A stretch of 64,000 nt of DNA, taken from positions 1,488,001 to 1,552,000 of the forward strand of contig NZ_CP016503.1 in assembly GCF_001693335.1 (NCBI RefSeq). Reading direction: 5' to 3'. Below the pieces are notes generated by a model that was not told where the DNA came from, ran no database searches, and saw only the letters and a program-made list of their open reading frames with translations. This document shows positions 9,234 through 17,870 of this stretch, piece by piece. The first letter of the stretch is position 1. Each line of letters starts with the position of its first letter. The stretch comes from Helicobacter enhydrae (GTDB lineage Bacteria > Campylobacterota > Campylobacteria > Campylobacterales > Helicobacteraceae). The position numbers and the translations under genes were made by a program.

Positions 9234-9300
9234 TTGGGTTCTACAAGATTGGTTTGGGAAACTAGTTGCTATGATTTTTGAAATCGGGGTGTTTGAGTTG
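9234..9300 (+). repeat. Solo fragment of the dispersed repeat
   Basis: It begins GGGTTCTACAAGATTGG, continues TTTGGGAAACTAGTTG, and ends in a TTGAAAT..GG.G.GTTT segment. The same succession occurs at about 11825-11884 (+), and on the minus strand at about 53675-53740 and 54073-54135. It lacks the hairpins present in the long copies. Identity is roughly 65-75% by eye. Confidence 0.6.
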
Positions 9301-9313
9301 CAGGATATAAAAA

Positions 9314-10684
9314 TCAAGGAAGCATTTTGTTGGGGTTGAGGATAGAGTTGGGATCAAAGATTTTTTTGATTTGTTTGAAAATCTCAAGATGGGTTTGAGA
9401 GAAGGCTAGGGGCATAAAAGCAGATTTGGTCAGCCCAATCCCGTGTTCTCCACTCAAGGTGCCGCCAAGCTTGAGAGCGAGGGCAAACACCTCTTGGACA
9501 GCCTGTTTGCCTTTTTCCAAATCTGTCTGATTGGCGAGCATTATGTTGGTGTGGATATTGCCATCACCAATATGACCAAAGCAGGGGATTTTGAAGCCAT
9601 AGCACTCCCCGATTTTATACACTTCTTGCAAAAAGTTTGCAACTTGATTCTTAGGGATCGTGATGTCTTCATTGAGTTTTTTGACACCATAGAGATTGGT
9701 TGCTTGTGAGGCATTTTTGCGTCCAAACCAGATTTGCTCCTCCTCTGCAGGAGTTGAGGCGATTTGCACAAAAAGTGGATGTTGGGTTTTGAAAATGGTT
9801 TGGATTTGGTGGGTCTGAAGCTCAAGCTCTTCTTGAAATGTCGCACTGAGCTTGATGATCAGGATGGCTTGTGCGTTTTGAGGGTAAATGTGGTATTGGG
9901 TGTTGAGGGCTTGGATAATCAGAGAATCCAAAAACTCCATTGCCTCAGGGGTGATGGCGGAGGCTAGGATTTGGGTGGATGTTTGGGAGAGGGTGTGGAA
10001 GCTAGAGAAGCCAATAAGGATCGATCTGGAGTGGGGGAGTATGGGTTTGAGCTTGAGCGTGGCTTGTGTGATGATGCCTAGTGTCCCCGCACTCCCACAA
10101 AAAAGCTGTGTGAGATTGTAACCGGCAACATCTTTGAGGGTGTTGTGCCCGATTGTTAGGATGTCGCCATTGCCGATGACAACTTGCAAACTCAAAACAT
10201 AGTCTTTGCTCACTCCGTATTTGACTGCATTCATTCCCCCTGCATTTTGTGCAAGATTTCCTCCTATGGTGCTGAAGTTTTGGCTTGCAGGATCAGGGGG
10301 GAAAAACAATCCGTATTGCCCTAAAGCCTCATTGAGGTGGGCGTTGATGACCCCCGGTTGCAATGTGACGGTGAGGTTTTGAGTGTCAATCTCTAGAATG
10401 CGATTGAGATGTTTTTGCAAAGCAAGGATCACACCATCATTGATTGCTCCACCGCTCATTCCGCTCCCCGCTCCCCGCGGTGTGACTGGGATATGGTGCT
10501 GATTGCAATAGATGAGGATTTGGCTGATTTGCTCTTGATTTTGTGGGAAAATGACGCAATCGGGCTGTTGGACTAACCTCGTGCTATCAAAGCTGTAGGC
10601 ATACAAATGCAGTGAATCAGCACAGACATTTTCCGCCCCGACAATTTGCCTAAAAGTATCGATATGTGATGGAAGGAGCTTCAT
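9314..10684 (-). CDS. glcD: FAD-linked oxidase, glycolate/D-lactate oxidase GlcD type
   Basis: 456 residues. The N-terminal FAD-binding-4 domain contains PVTPRGAGSGMSGGA and the FSTIGGNLAQNAGGMNAVKYG stretch. The C-terminal FAD-oxidase domain has CFGHIGDGNIHTN and GGTLSGEHGIG, which bind substrate and metal. It would oxidise a 2-hydroxy acid (glycolate or D-lactate) at the inner membrane's cytoplasmic face and feed electrons to the quinone pool. The start ATG overlaps the upstream gene's stop by four bases (ATGA), so the two are coupled. HP0508-HP0509 have the same pairing in H. pylori. Substrate specificity is not visible. Confidence 0.9.
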   Translation of the reverse strand: MKLLPSHIDTFRQIVGAENVCADSLHLYAYSFDSTRLVQQPDCVIFPQNQEQISQILIYCNQHHIPVTPRGAGSGMSGGAINDGVILALQKHLNRILEIDTQNLTVTLQPGVINAHLNEALGQYGLFFPPDPASQNFSTIGGNLAQNAGGMNAVKYGVSKDYVLSLQVVIGNGDILTIGHNTLKDVAGYNLTQLFCGSAGTLGIITQATLKLKPILPHSRSILIGFSSFHTLSQTSTQILASAITPEAMEFLDSLIIQALNTQYHIYPQNAQAILIIKLSATFQEELELQTHQIQTIFKTQHPLFVQIASTPAEEEQIWFGRKNASQATNLYGVKKLNEDITIPKNQVANFLQEVYKIGECYGFKIPCFGHIGDGNIHTNIMLANQTDLEKGKQAVQEVFALALKLGGTLSGEHGIGLTKSAFMPLAFSQTHLEIFKQIKKIFDPNSILNPNKMLP

Positions 10685-11382
10685 TTGATGAGAGCGTCAT
10701 AAATCGCATAATAGTCTTTTTTTCTTTTGAGAAAATCCCAAAAGCTTTTGGCTTCAACGCGTGCGAAGAATGGGTATTGCTTCGCTTCAGGCGATGGGTT
10801 GGAGAGTGCTTGGGTTTGCAAGATTTGGAAGCTTTGGCAGTCTAGTAGATGCAATCCGCTGGAGTTATAGACTGCAAGTAGCCCAACGCTATAGGTTTTG
10901 CATACTTGTTGGAATGCCTTTTTGCTCGCATTGACAATGCCTTGATCTCCAACATCGGCAATCATTAGATCAGAATTGACAAAATGTATATTGGAGTATA
11001 GGTTTTTGATTTGCTCATAAACCTGCTGATTGGGTGCTACGATGAAGCCTCTTGAATAAAAACTACGCAACACGACAGAATCGCCGACTTTTGGCTTGAC
11101 AACTGGCGTGGGTAGGTATTTTTGCTCCAAAAGAGTGAAAGGCACATAATCGGCTTGGATGCTATCGGTATCTATCTTGGTGACATAGATTGTGTTGGAA
11201 ATGATGGTGGCACCGATATCGTGGATCACGATCCCACTCTCTCCCACCAAAATCTCATCAGATTTTTTTAATGTGATGGTGTGATTTTTTTCATCAACTT
11301 GTGTGATCTCTAGTTTGATGGGTTTGGTTCCGATGGCAAAAACAGAGAGCAAAAGTATAGGCAACACCCAAAGAGATTTCAT
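10681..11382 (-). CDS. PgbA N-terminal-domain protein (short form)
   Basis: 233 residues with a signal peptide (KSLWVLPILLLSVFAIGTKP). The rest resembles the N-terminal domain of H. pylori plasminogen-binding protein PgbA (HP0508): strand-rich sequence including ITLKKSDEILVGESGIV, then LRSFYSRGFIVAPNQ. It ends soon after SFWDFLKRKKDYYA with a C-terminal lysine. H. pylori PgbA is about 450 residues with a lysine-rich C-terminal half, which is absent here, so plasminogen binding should not be assumed. ATG 11382 (AGGAACG upstream) is preferred to the in-frame start at 11454. It is coupled to glcD by a 4-base overlap, matching H. pylori gene order. Confidence 0.7.
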   Translation of the reverse strand: MKSLWVLPILLLSVFAIGTKPIKLEITQVDEKNHTITLKKSDEILVGESGIVIHDIGATIISNTIYVTKIDTDSIQADYVPFTLLEQKYLPTPVVKPKVGDSVVLRSFYSRGFIVAPNQQVYEQIKNLYSNIHFVNSDLMIADVGDQGIVNASKKAFQQVCKTYSVGLLAVYNSSGLHLLDCQSFQILQTQALSNPSPEAKQYPFFARVEAKSFWDFLKRKKDYYAIYDALIK

Positions 11383-11484
11383 ATCGTTCCTTAATAAAGT
11401 GGTTTTTGCAATGTTATCAAAAGAATTATAAGAATGTGTTTGAATGTGATTCAAACTGCTTGAAAGACCGCAAAGTATTGCTTA

Positions 11485-11508
11485 GGTTTGCTTTGGCAAA
11501 AGCAAACC
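11485..11508. repeat. Perfect 10-bp inverted repeat with 4-base loop
   Basis: GGTTTGCTTT, loop GGCA, AAAGCAAACC. There is no T-tract directly after it on either strand and no gene reads into it from the left, so it is more likely part of the repeat family (the motif TGCTTTGGCAAAA recurs at about 12181, 12242, 54291 and 54411) than a terminator. Confidence 0.5.
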
Positions 11509-11704
11509 TTCTGCTTTCTCAAGATTGGCTTGGGGGAAGCACGGCTTTGGGGTGATTCAAGCTTGGCTTAGATTCTTTCTTTATTAAAGTTGCTTTGAGG
11601 AAATGTGTTTTTGGATGATTTTAGAATCTCTTGGAGCTTTCTTTTTGAATCTTGGCTTAAGCAAACCACCCTTTATACAATTCTAGAATCCTCTAGGATC
11701 TCTC

Positions 11705-11755
11705 TTAAGGGGGGCAAGGGGAACTTATAGCAAGCGTTCCCCTTATCCCCCTTAA
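11705..11755 (+). repeat. Long G-run/C-run hairpin H1 (copy A)
   Basis: The 5' arm TTAAGGGGGGCAAGGGGAAC pairs with GTTCCCCTTATCCCCCTTAA around an 11-base loop (TTATAGCAAGC). About 20 base pairs form with only two imperfect positions. There is no T-tract after the 3' arm on either strand. Confidence 0.8.
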
Positions 11756-12093
11756 CAACCCCCATAACCCCAGCATTGCATTAGCAAGGCTCGTTCAACA
11801 TTACATTGACTTGGAATCTTTTTTGGTTCTACAAGGTTGGTTTGGTCAGCAGTTGTTTGTGCTTATATTGAAATAGTGAGGGTTGATAATTGATTAGAGT
11901 TTTTTGAGAGTTTGCAAAGAGATTCTAAAAATCAAGATTCTAGATTCAAAACAAGATTCTCAAGAATCAAGAATCAAAAATGCTTTCAAAAAGATTCTAA
12001 GAATCAAGATCAAATCTAAAACACCAAAGAATCAAAACAAAGTCAAAGTAATGTGGGTAACACACAAAAAGCGGGCAGGGGTTTGGGGGATTT

Positions 12094-12142
12094 TAAGGGG
12101 GATAAGGGGGGTGCCTCGCAATAAACCCCCTTGTCCCCCTTA
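12094..12142 (+). repeat. Long G-run/C-run hairpin H2 (copy A)
   Basis: The 5' arm TAAGGGGGATAAGGGGGGT pairs with ACCCCCTTGTCCCCCTTA. Read on the opposite strand it resembles H1, loop included (TTATTGCGAGGC versus TTATAGCAAGC), so H1 and H2 sit as inverted ends of the element. Confidence 0.8.
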
Positions 12143-12388
12143 TAGAAAAAAGCAAAGTGGGATTTGGTGATTAGAAAGTGTGCTTTGGCAAAACAAACCC
12201 CAAAAAGAAAAACTAAGAGATTCCAGAATCCCTCAAAAGTGTGCTGTGGCAAAAGCCAAGATTTAATAGCAAAAATCACCAAAGAGCATAACTTCTCAAA
12301 GTAATCTCTAGAAAAAATCGCATTGATCCCCAAAGCATTGGCAAACAACATTTTGCAACAAGATTCTACAAACCCACTTAGAGAGAAG

Positions 12389-12412
12389 TGCCAAAATTTT
12401 GTGGGTTTGGCA
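12389..12412 (-). terminator. Possible csd3 terminator
   Basis: TGCCAAA and TTTGGCA form a 7-bp stem 24 bases after the csd3 stop on the minus strand, followed by CTTCTCTCT. Weak U-tract; low confidence. Confidence 0.35.
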
Positions 12413-12435
12413 TTGAGAGGCGATGCTTTGGGCAG

Positions 12436-13572
12436 TCAAGTCCCTTGTGTCTGAAGCAATTGTGCGAAACCTTCATCAATGCGTTGTTTGTAGTCTTTGG
12501 CTTGTTGCAAAAACTTCTCTTTCTCTTTGCCTTTGAGCTGACTGCGTGTGGTTTTGATACTGCCCAATGGATTGATGGGACGCCCGTTTTTGTATAGCCC
12601 AAAATGTAGATGAGGTCCAGAGCTAATGCCTGTATTGCCACTTCTGCCGATCACTTGCCCTTGCTTGACATAGTTTCCGACTTTGATTCTTGGATCGATT
12701 TTGCTCAAATGTGCATAGAGTGTCTTAAATCCCCCCTCATGCAAAATCTCAACGGCTTTTCCATATCCACCCTTATTTCCTGCACTGATGATTTTGCCAC
12801 TTCCAGCAGATTTGATGGGGGTTCCGATTTTGGCACGCAAATCGATCCCATAATGAGGGCGTATGATTTGCTTCAAGACAGGGTGTTTCCTAGCGTGTGT
12901 AAAATTTGAAGTGATATGGACATAATCAAGAGGCATTTGGAAAAGAAACCCCGTGACCTCTTTTGCTTGGAGATTGTAATAGCGTCCATTGTTGTAGGAG
13001 ATGAGGTAGTTGGGTGCTTTGTTGGTTTCTATGACTGCAGATTGAATCATCGGTGAAGCAAACGGATAGCCAAAGCGGTATTTTCTAGTGTAGATGATTC
13101 CTAGCTTGTCGTCTTTCATCACTTCTTTTTTGAAATTAATGCTGTTTTTGTAGATGTTGAGCACTTCATTTGCCAACCCAAGATCATTGGAGCGTTCAAA
13201 AATGTCTTGATGGGGGGATTTTTGGATTTTCAAAAAGATTTGTTTGTTTTTTTGAAAATACTTGATAGGAATCAATGCAAATTTGTATTGAAAGTTTTGG
13301 CGATAGATATGGATTTGGACATCATCTCCAATGGGAATCAGAGCCTGTAAAAGCTCATTGTTTTCATTTTTTAAAACTTGATATTCCACTCCAGCATAAA
13401 TCTCTGCACTCAACTCTTGATCTTCTGCAGGTAGATTGTAATAAAGTCTTAGCGGGATTTTGTTGTCTTCAAGAAATTTGAGAAAAGTATAACCATTTTG
13501 CCAAACGCGATTTTCCCCTATGGCACCATAGGAGAAAAGATAGAAGCAAAAAATGAGGATAAGATGTCTCAT
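12436..13572 (-). CDS. csd3: M23 metallopeptidase, cell-shape endopeptidase Csd3/HdpA type
   Basis: 378 residues with an N-terminal signal peptide (LILIFCFYLFSYGAIG). Two middle domains cover about residues 40-230. A C-terminal LytM/M23 domain carries the zinc motifs RPHYGIDL and GPHLHFGLY, plus the MPLDYVHITSNFT opening usual for these peptidases. The H. pylori orthologue HP0506 (Csd3/HdpA) is a periplasmic D,D-endo/carboxypeptidase that trims and un-crosslinks peptidoglycan and helps set helical shape. Start ATG 13572 is the only candidate near the signal peptide. The stop is followed by repeat copy A rather than a gene; the SPOR gene lies 24 bases upstream. Confidence 0.9.
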   Translation of the reverse strand: MRHLILIFCFYLFSYGAIGENRVWQNGYTFLKFLEDNKIPLRLYYNLPAEDQELSAEIYAGVEYQVLKNENNELLQALIPIGDDVQIHIYRQNFQYKFALIPIKYFQKNKQIFLKIQKSPHQDIFERSNDLGLANEVLNIYKNSINFKKEVMKDDKLGIIYTRKYRFGYPFASPMIQSAVIETNKAPNYLISYNNGRYYNLQAKEVTGFLFQMPLDYVHITSNFTHARKHPVLKQIIRPHYGIDLRAKIGTPIKSAGSGKIISAGNKGGYGKAVEILHEGGFKTLYAHLSKIDPRIKVGNYVKQGQVIGRSGNTGISSGPHLHFGLYKNGRPINPLGSIKTTRSQLKGKEKEKFLQQAKDYKQRIDEGFAQLLQTQGT

Positions 13573-13596
13573 TTATAACAGTAGAGATTGGATAAC

Positions 13597-14358
13597 CTAT
13601 TTGATCTCGATGATAATGTATTTGCCAAAAGAATCCGCAATCTTTTGTGCATCATCCAATGCCTTTGCTTTGGAGGCGTAAGGTCCGATCAGATATTTTT
13701 TGACCACTTTGCCATTGCTATTGGCTTGTTGCACTCTATGCATAAAGGCAGCAATCTTTTTGGTGAAGTTGGCGTTGGGTGTGCCTGAAAAGACTCCGAC
13801 TTGATAATAAAAACCTTTTGGGATCTGCTTGATCTGCGGTTTGGTGATTTCTTTTGGTGGCTTGGTTTTTTTAGGTTCTTTTTTGTGTGCCACCTCTGTT
13901 TTGGGGGCTAGAGCTATTTCTGTTTTGGGGACTTCAGTTTTTGGTTTAGGTGCTTCAGTCTTTGGTTCTTTGGAAGCAATGGGTGCTTCTTGGATGGGTG
14001 CATTGGGTTTGCTAGGAGCAGTCTCACCTGCTATCTCTGCTTCCAATGTCTCGTTTTGTTTCTTTTGACTTGCTTCGTGTTTGATTTTGACATCGGCAAT
14101 CATTTTCTCAAAATCATCTTCTTCTTTTTGCCCCATTGATTGCATTGATTGATCGACAAAATTCTCAAGCTTTTGTTGATCGAGTTTAGCTAACTCTTCA
14201 TTGAGTGCCGTTTCTTTTTTGGTAAAGAAAAAAATAACAATCAAAAGAATCACAATCAAAGAAACTGAGGCAACTAAAATAGCCAGTGTTTTCTTTGATT
14301 TCTTTGGTGTTGGATTGGTTGTTTCTTCCATCAAAATATCATCCAAGTTGTGGTCCAT
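13597..14358 (-). CDS. Membrane-anchored SPOR-domain protein
   Basis: 253 residues. A short cytoplasmic N-terminus is followed by one transmembrane helix (about 27-48, LAILVASVSLIVILLIVIFF). A long K/E/P/T-rich low-complexity linker (APKPKTEVPKTE region) follows. The C-terminal ~70 residues (GFYYQVGVFSGTPNANF to YIIIEIK) fit a SPOR domain, which binds denuded septal peptidoglycan. Likely inner-membrane with a periplasmic domain at division sites. It sits between csd3 and glyA, 10 bases after glyA, as an HP0184-like gene follows glyA in H. pylori. Confidence 0.85.
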   Translation of the reverse strand: MDHNLDDILMEETTNPTPKKSKKTLAILVASVSLIVILLIVIFFFTKKETALNEELAKLDQQKLENFVDQSMQSMGQKEEDDFEKMIADVKIKHEASQKKQNETLEAEIAGETAPSKPNAPIQEAPIASKEPKTEAPKPKTEVPKTEIALAPKTEVAHKKEPKKTKPPKEITKPQIKQIPKGFYYQVGVFSGTPNANFTKKIAAFMHRVQQANSNGKVVKKYLIGPYASKAKALDDAQKIADSFGKYIIIEIK

Positions 14359-14368
14359 TTCCTACTCC

Positions 14369-15619
14369 TTAATAAATGGGTTGCGTATAGATTTTAAATT
14401 GTTGCATATATTCCTTAACCTCACAACGAACTTTTTCTTGCAAGTTGTGATTTTGAATATCATTTAAGACTTCAGTGATTTTTTGAGCGATCCATTTGAA
14501 GTCGTTTTCTTGCATTCCTCTTGCTGTGAGTGCCGGAGAGCCAAGTCGAATACCGCTTGTGACAAATGGCGATCGTGTCTCCCCGGGAACCGTGTTTTTA
14601 TTCACGGTGATCCCTGCATTGCCAAGAGCCAAATCGGCGTCTTTGCCACTATATTCTTTTTGCAAAAAATCCATCAAAATCAGATGATTTTCTGTCCCAT
14701 TGCCCACAAGCTTGAAGCCATTGTGTATCAATGTCTCAGCCATTGCATTGATATTGAGCTTGATTTGTTGGGCGTATTGTTTCCATTGGGGTTTGAGGTT
14801 TTCTTTGAATCCCACGGCTTTTCCTGCGATGAGATTCATCAATGGTCCTCCTTGAGTTCCGGGAAAAATCGCACGATTGATTTTGTTGGCAATCTCTTCG
14901 TCATTGGTGAGGATAACTCCACCTCGTGGTCCTCGTAGTGTTTTGTGTGTGGTGGTTGTGACAACATCGCAAAATGGGAGTGGATGTGGATATTCATCAG
15001 CGACGACAAGCCCCGCAACATGGGCAATATCTCCCATCAATATAGCCCCCACTTCTTCTGCGATCTCTTTGAATCGTTTGAAATCTAGCAGCTTGGTATA
15101 AGCACTGAAGCCACAAATAATGAGTTGAGGTTTGATCGTGCAGGCGATTTTATACACTTCATCATAATCGATGCACCCATCTAGATTCACACCATACGAA
15201 AAGCTTTGGTAGGTTTTGCCGCTTGAGCTTACTTTGGCACCATGTGTGAGATGTCCGCCGTGGCTTAGATCCATACCCAAAATTTTGTCATAGGGTTTGA
15301 GCAAGGCATTAAAAACGGCGTTGTTGGCTTGGCTGCCAGAATGGGGTTGGACATTGGCAAATGAGGCGTTGAAGAGTTTTTTTGCACGCTCGATTGCTAT
15401 CTCTTCGATTTGATCTACAAACTCACAGCCACCATAGTAGCGTTTGTGTGGATAGCCCTCTGCATATTTGTTGGTGAGAATGCTACCCATTGCTTCAAGA
15501 ACGCTTGGGAAGGTGAAGTTTTCGCTCGCAATCAGCTCTAGATGTGTGTTTTGTCGTTCAAATTCTTGATTGATGAGATTGAAAATCTCTAAGTCATCTT
15601 TTTGCATTTCAAAGTTCAT
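14369..15619 (-). CDS. glyA: Serine hydroxymethyltransferase
   Basis: 416 residues, standard length. PLP enzyme converting serine and tetrahydrofolate to glycine and methylene-THF. The PLP lysine is in [15 protein letters not shown]; other hallmarks are [40 protein letters not shown] and [10 protein letters not shown]. It overlaps the end of lysS by 11 bases and is followed after 10 bases by the SPOR gene, so cvpA-lysS-glyA-SPOR looks like one operon, as in H. pylori HP0181-HP0184. Confidence 0.97.
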   Translation of the reverse strand: MNFEMQKDDLEIFNLINQEFERQNTHLELIASENFTFPSVLEAMGSILTNKYAEGYPHKRYYGGCEFVDQIEEIAIERAKKLFNASFANVQPHSGSQANNAVFNALLKPYDKILGMDLSHGGHLTHGAKVSSSGKTYQSFSYGVNLDGCIDYDEVYKIACTIKPQLIICGFSAYTKLLDFKRFKEIAEEVGAILMGDIAHVAGLVVADEYPHPLPFCDVVTTTTHKTLRGPRGGVILTNDEEIANKINRAIFPGTQGGPLMNLIAGKAVGFKENLKPQWKQYAQQIKLNINAMAETLIHNGFKLVGNGTENHLILMDFLQKEYSGKDADLALGNAGITVNKNTVPGETRSPFVTSGIRLGSPALTARGMQENDFKWIAQKITEVLNDIQNHNLQEKVRCEVKEYMQQFKIYTQPIY

Positions 15620-17123
15620 CGCTATCCTCCATAGGTTTAAATTGCATTTTGCTTGGCTTCATCGCAGGAAACAAGATCACATCTTTGATACTTTTGTTGT
15701 TGGTAAGAAGCATTACTAGGCGATCGATACCGATGCCTTGTCCAGCCGTTGGTGGCATTCCGTGAGCAAGTGCCCACACATAATCTTCGTCCATATATTG
15801 TGCCTCTTCATCTCCTGCATCTCTGGCTTTGACTTGTTCTTTGAATCGCTCGTATTGATCGAGTGGATCGTTGAGCTCACTAAACCCATTGCCGATTTCT
15901 TTGCCACCGATAAACAATTCAAAGCGATCTGCTAGAGTGGTATCTATGTCATTGCGTCGTGCAAGAGGGCTGATCTCAATGGGATATTCTGTGATAAAAG
16001 TGGGATTGATGAGTTTATGCTCTACAAACGCATCAAATGCTTCGCTTTGGAGATGTCCATAGGACATTTGTGGGGTCACAGGTAGATGGTGTGCAACTAA
16101 AAAATCTCGAAGTTTGGTCGGATCTTGCACGATAGAAGCATCAATCTGCCCGATCTCAATCAATGCTTGTTTGTAGGTGAGGATGCTGACTTGAGAGAAA
16201 TCAATCACATCATCGCCGTGTGGAATCTGCGTGGGGAGATCTAAGGCATCAATAAGGTAGGAGAGAAGTTCTTGGGTGAGGGTAATGAGGTCTTGATAGG
16301 TTTTGTAAGCCCAATAAAACTCAATCATACTAAATTCGGGATTGTGGCTATGGTCCATCCCTTCGTTTCTGAAGTTGCGATTGATTTCAAAAATAGCTTC
16401 AAAGCCACCAACGATAAGCCTTTTGAGATAGAGTTCAGGGGCGATTCTGAGGTATCGCTCTATGTCTAGGGCGTTGTGATAGGTGACAAATGGACGCGCG
16501 TTGGCACCACCTGGAATAGGGTGGAGCATCGGGGTTTCAACTTCCAAAAATCCTTTGCTTTCAAAAAATTTGCGGATATGAGAAATGATCAGACTACGCA
16601 TTACAAAAGTTTGACGCACATCGGGATTGACGATGAGATCTAGGTATCTTTGGCGATAACGCAATTCCACATCGCTTAAGCCGTGAAATTTTTCGGGCAA
16701 TGGGACGATGGATTTGGTGAGTATCTCTATTTTTGTGGCGTGTAGGCTTAGCTCTCCTGTTTTGGTTAGAAATGGAAAGCCACTTGCATAAACAATGTCC
16801 CCAACTTCTAGATGTTTTTTGAGCATTTCAAAATGTGTATCTAGCTCATTTTTGGAAAAATACACTTGCAAAACGCCACTAGAATCTTCCACCTTGATGA
16901 AACTTGCTTTGCCCATCCAGCGTTCTAGCTTGACACGCCCGACAATACTCTCCTCCACGCTTTCATCGCGTTGGGCTTCTGTTTGTGCGAGATGTTTGTA
17001 TTTGTCCAAAAACATAGCGTTTTTGATACTACGCTCCAAAGTATTGCTGTATGGATTTTTGCCCAATGCTCTTAGGGATTCGCCTTTTTGGATTCGTTGT
17101 TTGATGTATTGATTACTGAACAT
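15609..17123 (-). CDS. lysS: Lysyl-tRNA synthetase (class II)
   Basis: 504 residues. The N-terminal OB-fold anticodon-binding domain (about 55-150) contains [15 protein letters not shown]. The class II catalytic core has motif 1 around [22 protein letters not shown], motif 2 in [14 protein letters not shown], and motif 3 in [14 protein letters not shown]. It charges tRNA-Lys in the cytoplasm. The start overlaps the end of cvpA by 11 bases and the stop overlaps glyA by 11 bases, indicating tight coupling. Confidence 0.97.
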   Translation of the reverse strand: MFSNQYIKQRIQKGESLRALGKNPYSNTLERSIKNAMFLDKYKHLAQTEAQRDESVEESIVGRVKLERWMGKASFIKVEDSSGVLQVYFSKNELDTHFEMLKKHLEVGDIVYASGFPFLTKTGELSLHATKIEILTKSIVPLPEKFHGLSDVELRYRQRYLDLIVNPDVRQTFVMRSLIISHIRKFFESKGFLEVETPMLHPIPGGANARPFVTYHNALDIERYLRIAPELYLKRLIVGGFEAIFEINRNFRNEGMDHSHNPEFSMIEFYWAYKTYQDLITLTQELLSYLIDALDLPTQIPHGDDVIDFSQVSILTYKQALIEIGQIDASIVQDPTKLRDFLVAHHLPVTPQMSYGHLQSEAFDAFVEHKLINPTFITEYPIEISPLARRNDIDTTLADRFELFIGGKEIGNGFSELNDPLDQYERFKEQVKARDAGDEEAQYMDEDYVWALAHGMPPTAGQGIGIDRLVMLLTNNKSIKDVILFPAMKPSKMQFKPMEDSDEL

Positions 17124-17781
17124 CAGATTGTTCCTTAGTTGATGGTGTAGCTTGATTGCTTTGCTCTTGCAATGATTCTTGGGTATTTTGCTCTTGCTTG
17201 TCTTGAATGATTACTTCCCCTTGCTCTTTTATCTGATTGCCCACTTCTTTGAGTGTCTCTTGGGCTTTTTGAATATGCTCGGGTGCTTGGGCGATGAGTT
17301 TGGAGTTGATGATAAGTGTGGCGAAGCGTTCCATTGCAGGAAAGATTTTGCTATGTTGATAAAAATGTGCCTTTGCCTTGGTCATAAAGTTGAGATTAAA
17401 AGCAAAAAACAAAGCGACAGAGATCAGGGTGAGGGCTTTTAATGTCTCAAAGATCGCACCCAAAATATGATCCAAAACAGAGGGTAGAACGATCTTTAAT
17501 AAGTGCTTGAGAATCAAGCTGATCACTTTGGTGATAAGGATTGAAACGATGAGCAAAAGGATGAAGCCTACCAAAGTATTGGCTGTCGTTGAGCGGAGAT
17601 CAAAGACTTGTTGAGCAAAAAGGTTACCGGCTTCGTGGGCAAAAGTTGAGGCGATGAAAATACCCAAAAGCCAGCCGATCAAATTGCAAAGACTCTGAAT
17701 CCCCCCTATTTTGTAGCCATAATACATATAAAACACGCTAATGCCTAGCAATATCAAATCAATATAACCAAAATTTTCCAT
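17113..17781 (-). CDS. CvpA family inner-membrane protein
   Basis: 222 residues. Four hydrophobic helices span the first ~150 residues ([20 protein letters not shown]; then a glycine-rich second helix, [20 protein letters not shown], and [13 protein letters not shown]), matching the CvpA/colicin V production family. The C-terminal ~70 residues are a Q/E/K-rich cytoplasmic tail. The family's molecular function is unsettled. It is the first gene of the cvpA-lysS-glyA operon and is divergent from lnt, with 89 bases between the starts. Confidence 0.85.
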   Translation of the reverse strand: MENFGYIDLILLGISVFYMYYGYKIGGIQSLCNLIGWLLGIFIASTFAHEAGNLFAQQVFDLRSTTANTLVGFILLLIVSILITKVISLILKHLLKIVLPSVLDHILGAIFETLKALTLISVALFFAFNLNFMTKAKAHFYQHSKIFPAMERFATLIINSKLIAQAPEHIQKAQETLKEVGNQIKEQGEVIIQDKQEQNTQESLQEQSNQATPSTKEQSDVQ

Positions 17782-17828
17782 AGATTCAAAACTCCAAATG
17801 TATGTTCCTGCTTGATGTTTTGCAATTT

Positions 17829-17834
17829 TACAAT
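17829..17834 (+). promoter_or_regulatory. Probable -10 box of lnt
   Basis: TACAAT preceded by a T-rich stretch, 37 bases before the preferred lnt start at 17871, in the short divergent region with cvpA. Confidence 0.4.
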
Positions 17835-17870
17835 AAGATTGCGTTTTATTGTTTGGAACTAGGTTGTTTT

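Larger units (their letters stand above)
9140..9313. other. Intergenic region with c553 promoter and a solo repeat fragment
   Basis: Between cytochrome c553 and glcD. It holds the promoter of the cytochrome (minus strand), a TGTTACA 7-mer at 9200-9206 read on the minus strand, and at about 9234-9300 a single diverged copy of the 'GGTTCTACAA' segment that also occurs in the large repeats near 11.8, 53.7 and 54.1 kb. No gene is seen. Confidence 0.6.
11704..12167 (+). repeat. Composite hairpin-bounded repeat, copy A
   Basis: Inverted counterpart of 53862-54253. Matching blocks read by eye: 11704-11798 with 54253-54159 (95/95); 11848-11884 with 54109-54073 (37/37); 11909-11940 with 54049-54018 (32/32); 12011-12167 with 54018-53862 (155/157). 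Copy A carries about 70 extra bases (11941-12010) between two ATCAAGAT repeats. The element is bounded by two hairpins, 11705-11755 and 12094-12142, which are inverted versions of each other. No transposase or open frame of note lies inside. Confidence 0.85.
11383..12435. other. 1 kb non-coding gap filled with repeat sequence
   Basis: Between the PgbA-like gene and csd3, where H. pylori has one more gene (HP0507). No coding frame here has a credible ribosome site or conserved domain; the open frames at 11904-12170 (+) and 12043-12351 (-) run through repeats. It contains a 10-bp perfect hairpin at 11485-11508, the long repeat copy A (11704-12167), many GATTCTAGAATC-like short palindromes, and a possible csd3 terminator near 12389. 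Confidence 0.75.

Noticed and set aside
11705-11755. Hairpin H1 as a rho-independent terminator
   Set aside because: The stem is far longer than needed and there is no T-tract on either strand; no gene reads into it directly. It is better viewed as part of the repeat element.
11904-12170. Open frame of 88 codons on the + strand inside repeat copy A
   Set aside because: It runs through the repeat and hairpin H2; there is no ribosome site and its composition (K/N/P-rich) reflects the G/C-run hairpin. The matching frame in copy B (53685-53978) has the same problem.
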